Positions 42,831-51,278 of a DNA stretch of 64,000 nt are shown in pieces. The first letter of the stretch is position 1, and each line of letters starts with the position of its first letter. The notes beneath the pieces were generated by a model. The model saw nothing but the letters and a program-made list of their open reading frames with translations. It ran no database searches and was not told the DNA's origin. Source of the DNA: Aldehydirespirator sp965220485 (GTDB lineage Bacteria; Actinomycetota; Acidimicrobiia; Acidimicrobiales; Aldehydirespiratoraceae); NCBI GenBank assembly GCA_965220485.1, contig OZ244832.1, positions 4,092,001 through 4,156,000 of the forward strand, written 5' to 3'. The position numbers and the translations under genes were made by a program.

Positions 42831-44141
42831 GTGAACCGGCTGCGGATCGGACTCCTCGGCTGCGGCAACGTGGGTGCCGCGCTCGTCACCCTGCTCGACG
42901 AGCAGCGCGACACCGTCGCGGCCCGCACCGGCATCGAGTTGCAGATCACCCGCATCGCGGTGCGCTCCACCGCCAAGGACCGGGGCCTGAGCATCGACCC
43001 GTCGGTGTTCTGCACCGACGCGGCCGACATCGTCACCGATCCCGAGATCGACATCGTCGTCGAGGTGATCGGTGGGATCGAGCCGGCCCGCAGCCTGCTC
43101 CGCGACGCCATTGTCGTGGGCAAGCCGGTGGTGACGGGCAACAAGGAGTTGCTCGCCAACCACGGCGCAGAGCTGTTCGGTGCGGCCGACGATGCCGGCG
43201 TCGATCTGCTCTTCGAGGCGGCCGTAGCCGGGGCCATACCGCTGATCCGGCCGCTGCGGGAGTCGCTGGCGGCCGAGCCGGTGCAGCGGATCATGGGGAT
43301 CGTCAACGGAACGACCAACTACATCCTCACCCAGATGGCCGAGCGGGGTGCCAGCTACACCGAAGCGTTGAGCGAGGCCCAGAGCCTGGGCTACGCCGAG
43401 CGCGACCCGACTGCCGATGTGGAGGGATTCGACGCGGGGGCGAAAGCGGCCATCATCGCCACCGTCGCCTTCGGCGCGGTGGTGGTGGCGGGCGACGTCT
43501 ACCACGAGGGGATCTCCCGGATCACCCTCCACGACATCGAGATGGCCCGGCGGCTCGGCTACGCGGTCAAGGCGGTCGCGGTGGCCGAGCGGACCGGCGG
43601 GGGCAACGGCGAGGGCCTGGAGGTGGCCGTGCGGGTCCATCCGGCCATGGTGCCGGTTCAGCATCCGCTGGCCAGCGTGCGCGACAGCTTCAACGCCGTG
43701 TTCATCCAGGGCGACGCGGTAGGCGAGCTCATGTTCTACGGGCGGGGCGCGGGCGGCCGGCCCACCGCGGGCGCCGTTCTCGGCGATCTGGTCGACGCCG
43801 CCGTCAACCTTGCCTCGGGCGGTCCGGGCCGCATCGGGTGCCTGGTGCGGGCCCGCATCCGCTCGATTGACGACCTCCGATCCGAGTACTACATCGGTCT
43901 CGATGTCGCCGACCGGCCCGGCGTGCTGGCCTCGGTCGCGACCGTGTTCGGTCAGCACGGGGTGTCCATCCGCTCCATGGAGCAGCACGGCCTCGGCGAC
44001 GACGCCCGACTCGTGTTCATCACCCACGAGTGCCGCGAGCGCGACCTGCAGGCCACGCTGCGCGACCTCCGCAGCCTGGAAGCCGTCCACGAGCTTGGCA
44101 ACGTCATCCGAGTGATCGGCGACGAGAACCCTCCGCACTGA
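42831..44141 (+). CDS. hom: Homoserine dehydrogenase
   Basis: 436 residues: NAD(P)-binding GLLGCGNVGAALV, PVVTGNKELLA, the catalytic region VNGTTNYILTQM with EAQSLGYAERDPTADVEG, and a C-terminal ACT domain (YIGLDVADRPGVLASVATVF) for threonine feedback. It reduces aspartate semialdehyde to homoserine. GTG 42831 fits the family start. The stop lies inside a 37-bp tandem repeat at the junction with thrC. Confidence 0.95.
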   Translation: MNRLRIGLLGCGNVGAALVTLLDEQRDTVAARTGIELQITRIAVRSTAKDRGLSIDPSVFCTDAADIVTDPEIDIVVEVIGGIEPARSLLRDAIVVGKPVVTGNKELLANHGAELFGAADDAGVDLLFEAAVAGAIPLIRPLRESLAAEPVQRIMGIVNGTTNYILTQMAERGASYTEALSEAQSLGYAERDPTADVEGFDAGAKAAIIATVAFGAVVVAGDVYHEGISRITLHDIEMARRLGYAVKAVAVAERTGGGNGEGLEVAVRVHPAMVPVQHPLASVRDSFNAVFIQGDAVGELMFYGRGAGGRPTAGAVLGDLVDAAVNLASGGPGRIGCLVRARIRSIDDLRSEYYIGLDVADRPGVLASVATVFGQHGVSIRSMEQHGLGDDARLVFITHECRERDLQATLRDLRSLEAVHELGNVIRVIGDENPPH

Positions 44142-44293
44142 CATGGGGCTCGGCAGTTACAAGCGGCCTCCGCACTGGCATGGGGCTCGGCAGTTACAAG
44201 CGGCCTCCGCACTGGCATGGGGCTCGGCAGTTACAAGCGGCCTCCGCACTGGCATGGGGCTCGGCAGTTACAAGCGGCCTCCGCACTGACATG
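44131..44293 (+). repeat. 37-bp tandem repeat at the hom-thrC junction
   Basis: Four full units of CTCCGCACTGRCATGGGG plus CTCGGCAGTTACAAGCGGC, and a partial fifth. The first unit contains the hom stop codon, and the last partial unit contains the ATG of the thrC N-terminus (44291). There are no unique spacers, so it is not a CRISPR array. Confidence 0.95.
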
Positions 44294-45665
44294 CGGTACG
44301 TCAGCACACGGTCCGGGCTGGGTGATCGCGCCCGACTCTCCTTCGATGACGTGTGGGGGCCTCTACGTTCCCGAGCACGTTCCCAAGCTGCCTGAGGGAG
44401 CAGGCCCCGGCGCGGCCGGCGGAAGCTACGCGGAGCTGGCCGCCCGCCTCATCGCGCCCTATGTGGGCGGGGCCATCGACGACGATGAGCTCGCGGAGCT
44501 GGTCGCCGACGCCTACGCCACCTTCAACCATCCCGAGGTGTGCCCTCTGGTGGCTCTCGACGACGACCACTGGCTGCTCGAGCTGTTCCACGGTCCCACA
44601 TTCGCCTTCAAGGACATTGCCTTGCAGGTAGTGGCGCGGCTGTTCGATCACGAGCTGGAGCGCCGCGGCGACCGGGCCATGATCGTCGCCGCCACCTCAG
44701 GCGACACCGGCTCCGCAGCCATGGAGGCCGTCGCCGGGCGAGACCGGCTCGACATCGTGGTGTTGCACCCGGCCGGTCGCACCAGCGAGATCCAGCGACG
44801 CCAGATGACGACGCTGGACGCGCCCAACGTCCACGCGGTGGCCGTGGACGGCACCTTCGACGACTGCCAGGACCTGGTCAAGGCAATGTTCGCAGACGAG
44901 GCGTTCCGCGCCGAGTTGAGGCTGGCCGCGGTCAACTCGATCAATTGGGCCCGAGTCGCGGCCCAGATCGTCTACTACGTCTGGGCGGCCCGGCGCCTGG
45001 CCGACGAGCGGCCCGTCACGTTCTGCGTCCCCACCGGCAACTTCGGTAACGTGCTGGCCGGGCACTACGCCCGCCGCATGGGGCTGGCCACCGAACGCCT
45101 CCTGATCGCCTCCAACACCAACGACATTCTCAGCCGGCTCATCGAGACCGGCGGGCTGGCCGCCCACGACGTGGTGCCGACCCTGTCGCCGAGCATGGAC
45201 ATCCAGATCTCGTCCAACCTCGAGCGCCTCCTCTACGAACTCTTCGACGGCGACGGAGCGGCCACCGCGGGGCTGCTGAGACAGTTCCGGGCCGAAGGCC
45301 GGGCCGATCTGAGCCCCGAGCAGCACCGGCGCATGCGGGCCGAGTTCTCCGGCGATCGTCTCGACGATCCCGAGACGATCGAGGTGATGGGCCGCGTCCA
45401 CGCTGAGTCGAACATGTTCATCGACCCCCACACCGCCGTGGGGGTCGGCGTGGCCCGGCGCTGCCGCCGGCCAGGAGAGCTGGTCGTGACCTTCGCCACG
45501 GCCCATCCGGCCAAGTTCCCCGAGGCGGTTGTGCGGGCCACCGGAACCCTGCCCGACCCGCCCCCGGCGCTGGCTGCTGTGACCAGCCGGCCCGAGCGCT
45601 GCGCCTCGTTGCCCAACGATGTCGCCTCCATCAAGGACTTCGTCCGCTCGGTGCGCCGCGCTTGA
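44291..45665 (+). CDS. thrC: Threonine synthase with frameshift near the N-terminus
   Basis: From ATG 44291 the family N-terminus is readable (MRYVSTRSGL, then LSFDDV) but stops in frame. GGLYVPEHVPKLPE and the rest continue in another frame, as if about 23 nt were lost at 44354. The remainder is complete: PLP lysine in GPTFAFKDIALQV, VAATSGDTGSAAMEAV, NSINWARVAAQ, VPTGNFGN and TAHPAKFPEAV. ATG 44346 or ATGs in the upstream repeat (44217) could start a version lacking or replacing the first ~28 residues. It converts O-phosphohomoserine to threonine. thrB is not next to it. Confidence 0.85.
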
Positions 45666-45778
45666 CATCCTGTATCCGCCGCAAAATGATCATCTCGTTC
45701 TTGACATGTACACGAAAGGGCAGCCAAGGCACGCGGGCAGAGGCTGGGGCGACCCGTGCAGCAAAGCCCGGATGCAGG

Positions 45779-45960
45779 CAAGATCGCGTGGACCATGCGG
45801 CAGGAGGGCGCAACGCTGGCACAGATAGCGAGCGCGCTGACCGACGCCGAATCCCGACCGCGCAGGGCGGCTGCTGGTGGCGCAGCACCGTGAGGTGCCT
45901 GCTGGAGAGCAAGCGCCTCGACGACGAGGCCGCTTCCGCTGTCGCTGCCCACCCTCGCGT
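45779..45960 (+). pseudogene. Serine recombinase C-terminal remnant, frameshifted
   Basis: IAWTMRQEGATLAQIASAL (from about 45783) followed, after a frame change near 45850, by RIPTAQGGCWWRSTVRCLL. This is the familiar C-terminal motif order of large serine recombinases. No catalytic domain is present. The remnant occupies the thrC-rho gap (45666-46260), which otherwise holds only a short direct repeat. Confidence 0.6.
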
Positions 45961-46029
45961 AGCACGTTGCCGGTGCGCGACCCTGTCCGGTATGCCGAGG
46001 GAGGGATGAGTATGGCTGACACGAGGGAA

Positions 46030-46138
46030 GCAACTGAGCAGCCAGGTCGGTTGCGGTCGCGCCCTGGTAGGGATCGGGGTCGGCGCGATCCTGGGGATCG
46101 GGAGGCAACTGAGCAGCCAGGTCGGTTGCGGTCGCGCC
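46030..46138 (+). repeat. 34-bp direct repeat upstream of rho
   Basis: GCAACTGAGCAGCCAGGTCG followed by GTTGCGGTCGCGCC occurs at 46030-46063 and 46105-46138 (75-bp period). It could be a leader element of rho or a recombination scar. Confidence 0.8.
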
Positions 46139-46260
46139 CGTCCGGCCTCTAGCCTGCGGTGCATTGCCGCGCGCCTTCGGCGTGATGGCTGTTCTCCGGC
46201 TCGTGATGCGTCGCTTCGCCGAGCCGGAACACCTGAATCCGACAACCGGGGAACTCATCC

Positions 46261-47808
46261 GTGGAAGCGACCGAGATGCGGCGGTCCACGCTGCAACGCA
46301 AAGACCGTGGCGAACTCAATCAAATCGCCGCCGCGCTGGGGGCCAAGCCTTCCAGCCGGGCCCGCAAGGACGAGATCATCCAGTTGATCATCGACTTGAC
46401 CGCCGACGGGGCCAGGATCTCGCAGCCGGCCAGCAGTGCCGCGCTGGCTGAGACCGCGCCGGCCGAGGCTGCGCTCGACGAAACCGATCCCGCGCCCCGG
46501 TCCGCCTACGATGCCTCAGCGGCCGGCCGCGACGGCGAGCAGAACGGCAACAACGGCGAAGAGACGGCTGCGAACCACCGCGACGACCAGCGCAGCGCGG
46601 ACCGTGCCGACGAAGAGGTAGACCCGGGCAATCGTCGTCGGCGCCGCCGCAACCGTGACCGTGACCGTGACCGCGACGACAGCTGGGACGGCGATCCCGT
46701 CGCGGTCTCGGGGCGTCTCGACCTGCGCGACGAGGGATACGGCTTCCTGCGGGTCGACGGCTGCCTGCCGAACCGCAGCGACGCCTATGTGCCGGTCAAG
46801 ACGATCCGCCAGTACGGCCTGCGCCGCGGCGACCAGCTGTCGGGCACGTCCCGGCCCGCCAACCGGGCCGAGAAGAACCCCGCCCTGCTTACGCTGGAGT
46901 CGATCAACGGCGGTCCTGCGGAGTTGTCCGAGCGTCCGCTGTTCGAGAGTCTCACTCCGATCCACTCCGTGCGCCGCCTGACGCTCGAGCAGCCCGAGGA
47001 TCTCGACGCCATCACGGCCCGGCTCATCGATCTGGTTGCCCCCATAGGGGTCGGCCAGCGGGTCCTGGTGAAGGGGCCGAGGCGGTCCGGAGCCTCCGAG
47101 CTCCTGACCTCCGTGATCTCCGCGATAGAGACGAACGAGCCCGACATATTCGTGATGGGGCTCTTCCTCGACCAGCGGCCGGAGGACATCACCGAGGTGC
47201 GGCGGTGCGTCCGGCACGGTGACGTGGCCGCCACATCGTTCGACCAGACCCCCGAGGAGCACGTCCAGACGGCTGAGATGACCATCGAGCGGGTCAAGCG
47301 CCTCGTCGAGTCGGGCCGCAACGTAGCGGTGGTGCTCGACAGCCTCACCGCCCTGGCCCAGGCCTACAACGCGACGCTCTCGAACCAGGGCCGGGCCTAC
47401 AGCGGAAACGTCGAGAGCGGCGCGGTGCACATGCCCAGGAAGCTCTTCGGAGCAGGACGCAACGTCTCCGAGGGCGGTTCGCTCACGATGATCGCCTCCA
47501 TCGTCTCCGACGGCTCGAGCTCGTTGCCCGGCGTGGTGTGCGACGAGCTCGTGGGCACGGCCAACACCGAGATCTGCCTCGACCGGTGGGCCGCGGAGCG
47601 CGGCCTGTTCCCGTCTATCGATGTGCGCGCCTCACGGTCGCGCGACGAGGGTCGCTTCCTGGACGCCGACGAAGTACAGGCCCTCCAGCAGTTGCGGCGC
47701 AGCTTCATCGACGGCGCGGGCGACGGCCCGGCGGCCGTGGTCAAGGCCCTCGAGGCAGCCCTGTCCAAGCTGCGCAGCACCTCCTCCAATTCCGAATTGC
47801 TGCGCTGA
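46261..47808 (+). CDS. rho: Transcription termination factor Rho, divergent ATPase site
   Basis: 515 residues. The N-terminal Rho-N helix domain (RGELNQIAAALGAKPSS) precedes an Arg/Asp-rich linker, the RNA-binding cold-shock domain (GRLDLRDEGYGFLRVDG, then VPVKTIRQYGLRRGDQ) and a RecA-like core. The core is atypical: Walker A reads GPRRSGAS instead of PPKAGKT, the catalytic Glu region is LDQRPED instead of DERPEE, and the Q-loop Arg are changed (LDSLTALAQAYN). The remaining fold is Rho (FGAGRNVSEGGSLTMIAS, ELVGTANTEICLDR). It sits in the normal place before rpmE. ATP hydrolysis may be lost. Confidence 0.88.
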   Translation: MEATEMRRSTLQRKDRGELNQIAAALGAKPSSRARKDEIIQLIIDLTADGARISQPASSAALAETAPAEAALDETDPAPRSAYDASAAGRDGEQNGNNGEETAANHRDDQRSADRADEEVDPGNRRRRRRNRDRDRDRDDSWDGDPVAVSGRLDLRDEGYGFLRVDGCLPNRSDAYVPVKTIRQYGLRRGDQLSGTSRPANRAEKNPALLTLESINGGPAELSERPLFESLTPIHSVRRLTLEQPEDLDAITARLIDLVAPIGVGQRVLVKGPRRSGASELLTSVISAIETNEPDIFVMGLFLDQRPEDITEVRRCVRHGDVAATSFDQTPEEHVQTAEMTIERVKRLVESGRNVAVVLDSLTALAQAYNATLSNQGRAYSGNVESGAVHMPRKLFGAGRNVSEGGSLTMIASIVSDGSSSLPGVVCDELVGTANTEICLDRWAAERGLFPSIDVRASRSRDEGRFLDADEVQALQQLRRSFIDGAGDGPAAVVKALEAALSKLRSTSSNSELLR

Positions 47809-47861
47809 TCGCGCCCGCCGGGGTTGTGACCGGCCCCTCCGACTTACAGACTGGTGCCCCG

Positions 47862-48119
47862 ATGAAGACCGACATACATCCCGAGTATCGGCTGGTCGTC
47901 TTCTCCGACCAGTCCGCCGGCACGTCATTCCTCACCCGTTCCACGATCGCCACCGACGACACGATCGAGTGGTCTGACGGCAACACGTATCCGCTGGCCA
48001 AGGTAGAGATCTCCAGCGCCAGCCACCCGTTCTTCACCGGGACGATGAAGATCGTCGACACCGCGGGACGCGTCGAGCGCTTCGAGCGCCGCTACGGCCG
48101 CCGCAAGGGCCGCGAGTAG
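47862..48119 (+). CDS. rpmE: Ribosomal protein bL31, zinc-free type
   Basis: 85-residue 50S protein: MKTDIHPEYRLVVFSDQSAG, then SHPFFTGTMKIVDTAGRVER. The CxxC zinc ligands of type A L31 are absent, so this is the zinc-independent form. It follows rho as in other actinobacteria and precedes the ATP synthase genes directly; prfA and prmC, usually in between, are missing here. Confidence 0.93.
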   Translation: MKTDIHPEYRLVVFSDQSAGTSFLTRSTIATDDTIEWSDGNTYPLAKVEISSASHPFFTGTMKIVDTAGRVERFERRYGRRKGRE

Positions 48120-48149
48120 AGCCGGCAGGAACTGCGGGCATCGTTGACG

Positions 48150-48431
48150 ATGGATCGCACTGAGAAGCGGCAGATCCGCGCCGGCGCGGGCGACGCGCTG
48201 GCCAAGGCGTTCGAGATGATCGCCACCCCGGCCATCTTCGGCTTCGGCGGGTGGCTCGTCGACGACCGCCTCGGCACGTTCCCGCTGGTGACCCTGGTGC
48301 TGGTGCTGGTGGTATTCGGCTATCAGGTATGGAGCTTCGCTCGCGACTACGGCGCGACGATGGACGAGGCCCTCGACAGCCGCCGGGCTGGCTATTCCGG
48401 ACCCGGCCGCGAGGCCTCCGGCCAGCCATGA
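48150..48431 (+). CDS. AtpZ/AtpI-like small membrane protein
   Basis: 93 residues from ATG 48150, with two hydrophobic segments (IATPAIFGFGGWLVDDRLG and PLVTLVLVLVVFGYQVW) in the arrangement of the AtpZ family, which is thought to act in Mg/Ca transport or in assembly with AtpI. First gene of the ATP synthase operon, 30 nt after rpmE. The stop overlaps the ATG of atpI. A TTG two codons upstream is an alternative start. Confidence 0.8.
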   Translation: MDRTEKRQIRAGAGDALAKAFEMIATPAIFGFGGWLVDDRLGTFPLVTLVLVLVVFGYQVWSFARDYGATMDEALDSRRAGYSGPGREASGQP

Positions 48432-48913
48432 GCGCCGCCGGAGGTCCGGCCTCGGTCGCTGTGGGCGGTGCGTCCGCCGCGCCGGAAACGCTGGCCGCAC
48501 CCGAGCTGGCCGTGGCTGGCGACATGGCCCGGCGTTCGGTCCTGTTCGCGGTGCCGCTCCTGGCGGGGGGTGCGCTGGGATGGGGATGGTCCGGGGCGCT
48601 TTCGGTCGGCTTGGCCCTCGCCCTGGTGCTGGTCAACTTCGGGTTGGGCGCGGCGGTAATCGGCTGGGGAGCCCGCATGGGCGCCGGCGCGATGATGGCC
48701 GCGGCGATGGGTGGTTACGTCGCCCGCCTCGGTATCGTCACCGCCGCTGTGCTGCCCGTCCGCCACCACGATTGGTTTGAGCTGCTGCCCTTCGCAGTGA
48801 GCCTGCTCGTCACCCATCTGGGCCTGCTGATCGTGGAAGCCCGCCACGTCTCGGCGTCGCTGGCCTTCCCGGGACTCAAGCCCGCACGACCGTCGTCGGA
48901 GCGTTCAGCGTGA
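48428..48913 (+). CDS. atpI: ATP synthase protein I
   Basis: 161 residues with four hydrophobic segments (VLFAVPLLAGGALGWGW, LSVGLALALVLVNFGLG, MMAAAMGGYVARLGIVTAAV, ELLPFAVSLLVTHLGLLIVE), typical of AtpI, an assembly factor for the c ring. ATG 48428 overlaps the AtpZ stop, and its own stop overlaps the atpB GTG, so translation is coupled throughout. Confidence 0.82.
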   Translation: MSAAGGPASVAVGGASAAPETLAAPELAVAGDMARRSVLFAVPLLAGGALGWGWSGALSVGLALALVLVNFGLGAAVIGWGARMGAGAMMAAAMGGYVARLGIVTAAVLPVRHHDWFELLPFAVSLLVTHLGLLIVEARHVSASLAFPGLKPARPSSERSA

Positions 48914-49677
48914 ACATCCTTGCCCTCGAGTTCCCGCCGGTCAGCCACCTGTTCGACTGGCCCACGATCTGGCTCGACGGCACGCCGCTGGCCATCAACA
49001 AGACCGTCCTCATCTACCTGGCCGCGACCGCGGCCACCATTGTGCTGTTCGGACTGGCCGGCCGCCCGCGCGAGTCTCTGGTGCCCGCCGGTGTTCAGCA
49101 TGTGGCCGAGTCGGGCGTGAACTTCATCGAGGACTCGGTGGTGATGCAGACCATCGGCCCCGACGGCAAGAAGTTCATGCCCTTCCTGACCTCGATGTTC
49201 TTTTTCATCTTGTTCTCGAACATCACCGAGGTCATCCCGTTCGTGCAGTTCCCGGCCAACAGCCGGATGGCCATGCCCATCACGCTCGCTCTGGCGGTGT
49301 GGGTGATCTACAACGTGGTCGGCGTCAAGAGCCAGGGCCCGTTCGGCTACCTGAAGAACGAGCTGTTCCCGCCGGGGGTTCCCAAGGTCCTCTACATCAT
49401 CGTCACGCCCATCCATCTGGTCTCCACGTTCGTGGTGCGGCCGTTCTCTCTGGCCGTCCGGCTCTGGGCCAACATGGTGGCCGGGCACCTGCTTCTGGTC
49501 ACCTTCGCCATCCTGACGGCCATCCTGTGGGACTTCTTCTACGTACCGGCGGCCCTGCCCTTCGTGATGCTGATCCTGATGACCGCCTTCGAGATCCTGG
49601 TTTCGTTCCTCCAGGCATTCATCTTCACCATCCTCACCGCCGTGTACATCGGCGGCTCAATGCATCCCGAGCACTGA
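48910..49677 (+). CDS. atpB: ATP synthase Fo subunit a
   Basis: 255 residues with five to six membrane helices. The essential channel arginine is in FVVRPFSLAVRLWANMVAGH; NITEVIPF and FEILVSFLQAFIFTILTAVY form the final helices. It makes the proton half-channels next to the c ring. GTG 48910 overlaps the atpI stop. Confidence 0.95.
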   Translation: MNILALEFPPVSHLFDWPTIWLDGTPLAINKTVLIYLAATAATIVLFGLAGRPRESLVPAGVQHVAESGVNFIEDSVVMQTIGPDGKKFMPFLTSMFFFILFSNITEVIPFVQFPANSRMAMPITLALAVWVIYNVVGVKSQGPFGYLKNELFPPGVPKVLYIIVTPIHLVSTFVVRPFSLAVRLWANMVAGHLLLVTFAILTAILWDFFYVPAALPFVMLILMTAFEILVSFLQAFIFTILTAVYIGGSMHPEH

Positions 49678-49750
49678 GCGCGATCCGAACATCCGCACCG
49701 ACAACCTCTCACACCCCTTCACAAGATCACCCAACCACAGGAGAAAGCAA

Positions 49751-50008
49751 GTGCTAAGTCTTCTCGCACAGACCGCTCCCGGCGAGTTCGTCGAAGGGCT
49801 CAAGGCCATCGGCGCCGGTCTCGGCTACGGCCTCGCCGCGGTGGGGCCCGGCGTGGGCATCGGCATCGTGGTCGGCAACGCCATCTCGGCCATGGCCCGC
49901 CAGCCCGAGTCCGCCGGCATGGTCCGAACCACGATGTTCCTAGGCATCGCCTTCACCGAGGCGCTGGCCCTCATCGGGTTCGTGGTCTTCATCCTGCTGC
50001 TCCCCTAG
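49751..50008 (+). CDS. atpE: ATP synthase Fo subunit c
   Basis: 85-residue hairpin: GAGLGYGLAAVGPGVGIGIV, the polar loop ARQPESAGMVR, and the second helix with the proton-binding Glu in GIAFTEALALIGFVVFILLL. No sodium-coordination pattern is seen, so a proton-driven ring is likely. GTG 49751 follows AGGAGAAAG. The TAG stop is part of the CTAG into which the 107-bp palindromic element is inserted. Confidence 0.95.
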   Translation: MLSLLAQTAPGEFVEGLKAIGAGLGYGLAAVGPGVGIGIVVGNAISAMARQPESAGMVRTTMFLGIAFTEALALIGFVVFILLLP

Positions 50009-50111
50009 GTGGCTGGTGTTAAATGGCAATTTGCCACAATTCGCAAGTCGCTGACCTGGGGTTTTGTGACCGCAAAACCTCCATTTCGGGAGTTTGGCAC
50101 CAGCCACCTAG
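50005..50111. mobile_element. 107-bp CTAG palindromic element, copy 5, at the atpE stop
   Basis: Nearly identical to the cluster at 7462-7876, 42 kb away, with perfect CTAGGTGGCTGGTG ends. It lies between atpE and atpF and begins in the atpE stop codon; its right CTAG touches interspersed repeat copy 8. Its hairpin will be part of the atp mRNA. Confidence 0.9.
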
Positions 50112-50209
50112 AGGCCGAGCGGATAGGAGCAACTCATGAGTAAGGACGCGAGGCGTCGAGCGAGGCCGTGGCCCGAGCGGCCCGTGAGCGCAGCGAACAA
50201 GAGCGGGGA
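50111..50209 (+). repeat. ~100-bp interspersed repeat, copy 8
   Basis: First of two copies between atpE and atpF. GAGGCCGAGCGGATAGGAGC then CTCATG forms a good ribosome binding site and start (50136), opening the frame that continues into atpF. Confidence 0.9.
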
Positions 50210-50295
50210 TCACAGCGCTGCATCGCGAGCGCTTGCTCTCGCTCCCGGAGCTTCTAAGGGGCTCGCGGTCATGACAAGAACGACCCTGAGGCTCA

Positions 50296-50399
50296 GAGGC
50301 CGAGCGGACGGGACCCAAGCGGCGAGGGTCGCTCTCAGAGCGGGGAGCGAGGCCGTGGCCCGAGCGGCCCGTGAGCGGAGCGAACAAGAGCGGGAAACG
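50296..50399 (+). repeat. ~100-bp interspersed repeat, copy 9
   Basis: Second copy before atpF. Its core, in the frame of atpF, encodes SEAVARAARERSEQERET and contains the GTG (50355) chosen as atpF start. Confidence 0.9.
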
Positions 50400-51170
50400 G
50401 GGTGCCTCACGGCGAGGCGCTGGCGTCACCCTGCGCGCTCACTTGTACTAGCCTTCGGTGTCGCCAGCGCCGCGCTGCTTGCCGCGGCCGGGCCGGCCTG
50501 GGCCTCGGGCGAGACGATCGGCGGCTGCGTCCTGGAGCAGGTGCTGCACGCCGAGGAGGAATACGGCAGCCTGCACGCGCTGGAGGAGGGCCCCAAGGCG
50601 GACCTCGAGAAGTTCGAGGACGACCTGGAGGGCTGCGTCGAGGCGCCGAGCCCCATCATTCCAGAGCTCGACGAGATCATCTGGGGCGGCGCCGCCTTCT
50701 TGATCCTGTTCGCGTTCATGTGGTGGAAGGGCTTCCCGGCGGTGAAGCGGGCCATGGACGCCCGCTCCGAGAAGATCCGGGCCGACCTCGACGCCGCGGA
50801 CACGGCCAAGGCCGACGCCCTGCGCACCAAGTCGGAGTACGAGGCCCAGCTGTCCGAAGCCAAGACGGCCGCGGCCGCCGTCATCGACGAGGCCCGTGCC
50901 CAGGCCGACCAGCTGAGGCAGGACCTGCAGGCCCGGGCCGAGGCTGATGTCACCGAGCAGCGGGCCCGTGCCGCGGCCGACATCGAGTCGAGCCGCCGCC
51001 AGGCCATCGACGACCTACGCACCGAGGTGGCCGCCATCGCGGTCGGCGCGGCCGAGCGGGTGGTGGGTGCCAGCCTCGAAGCGGACGTCCATCGTGACCT
51101 CATCGATGGCTACATCGACGAGGTGGCCAGCGGTGCCAGCACCAACGGCAGCAACGGGGACGGGATCTGA
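50355..51170 (+). CDS. atpF: ATP synthase Fo subunit b with signal-like, repeat-derived N-terminus
   Basis: About 271 residues from GTG 50355. A repeat-derived Arg-rich leader is followed by a signal-peptide-like segment (SLVLAFGVASAALLAAAGP, then AWA), about 55 extra residues with two Cys, and then the true b subunit: membrane helix IWGGAAFLILFAFMWWKG and a long coiled coil (VKRAMDARSEKIRADLDAAD onward). No start codon lies between the repeat and the signal segment, so initiation must be inside the repeat (GTG 50355 with GGGGAG, or ATG 50271, or ATG 50136). The b subunit links Fo to F1. Confidence 0.82.
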   Translation: MARAARERSEQERETGCLTARRWRHPARSLVLAFGVASAALLAAAGPAWASGETIGGCVLEQVLHAEEEYGSLHALEEGPKADLEKFEDDLEGCVEAPSPIIPELDEIIWGGAAFLILFAFMWWKGFPAVKRAMDARSEKIRADLDAADTAKADALRTKSEYEAQLSEAKTAAAAVIDEARAQADQLRQDLQARAEADVTEQRARAAADIESSRRQAIDDLRTEVAAIAVGAAERVVGASLEADVHRDLIDGYIDEVASGASTNGSNGDGI

Positions 51171-51278
51171 GAGATGACGCCGGCCGCCGCCTCGCAGCGA
51201 ACTTCCTGTAGTTACCCACAGTATGTGTGGCAAATTCGCAGGGAGTTCGCAGCGACGTACCGGGGCAGGGTCTGAGCG

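Noticed and set aside
44131..44293. CRISPR array between hom and thrC
   Set aside because: Units are directly abutting 37-bp copies without spacers.
45666..46160. Several short plus-strand frames in the thrC-rho gap as genes
   Set aside because: They overlap each other, lack start signals, and the only recognisable content is the frameshifted recombinase remnant.
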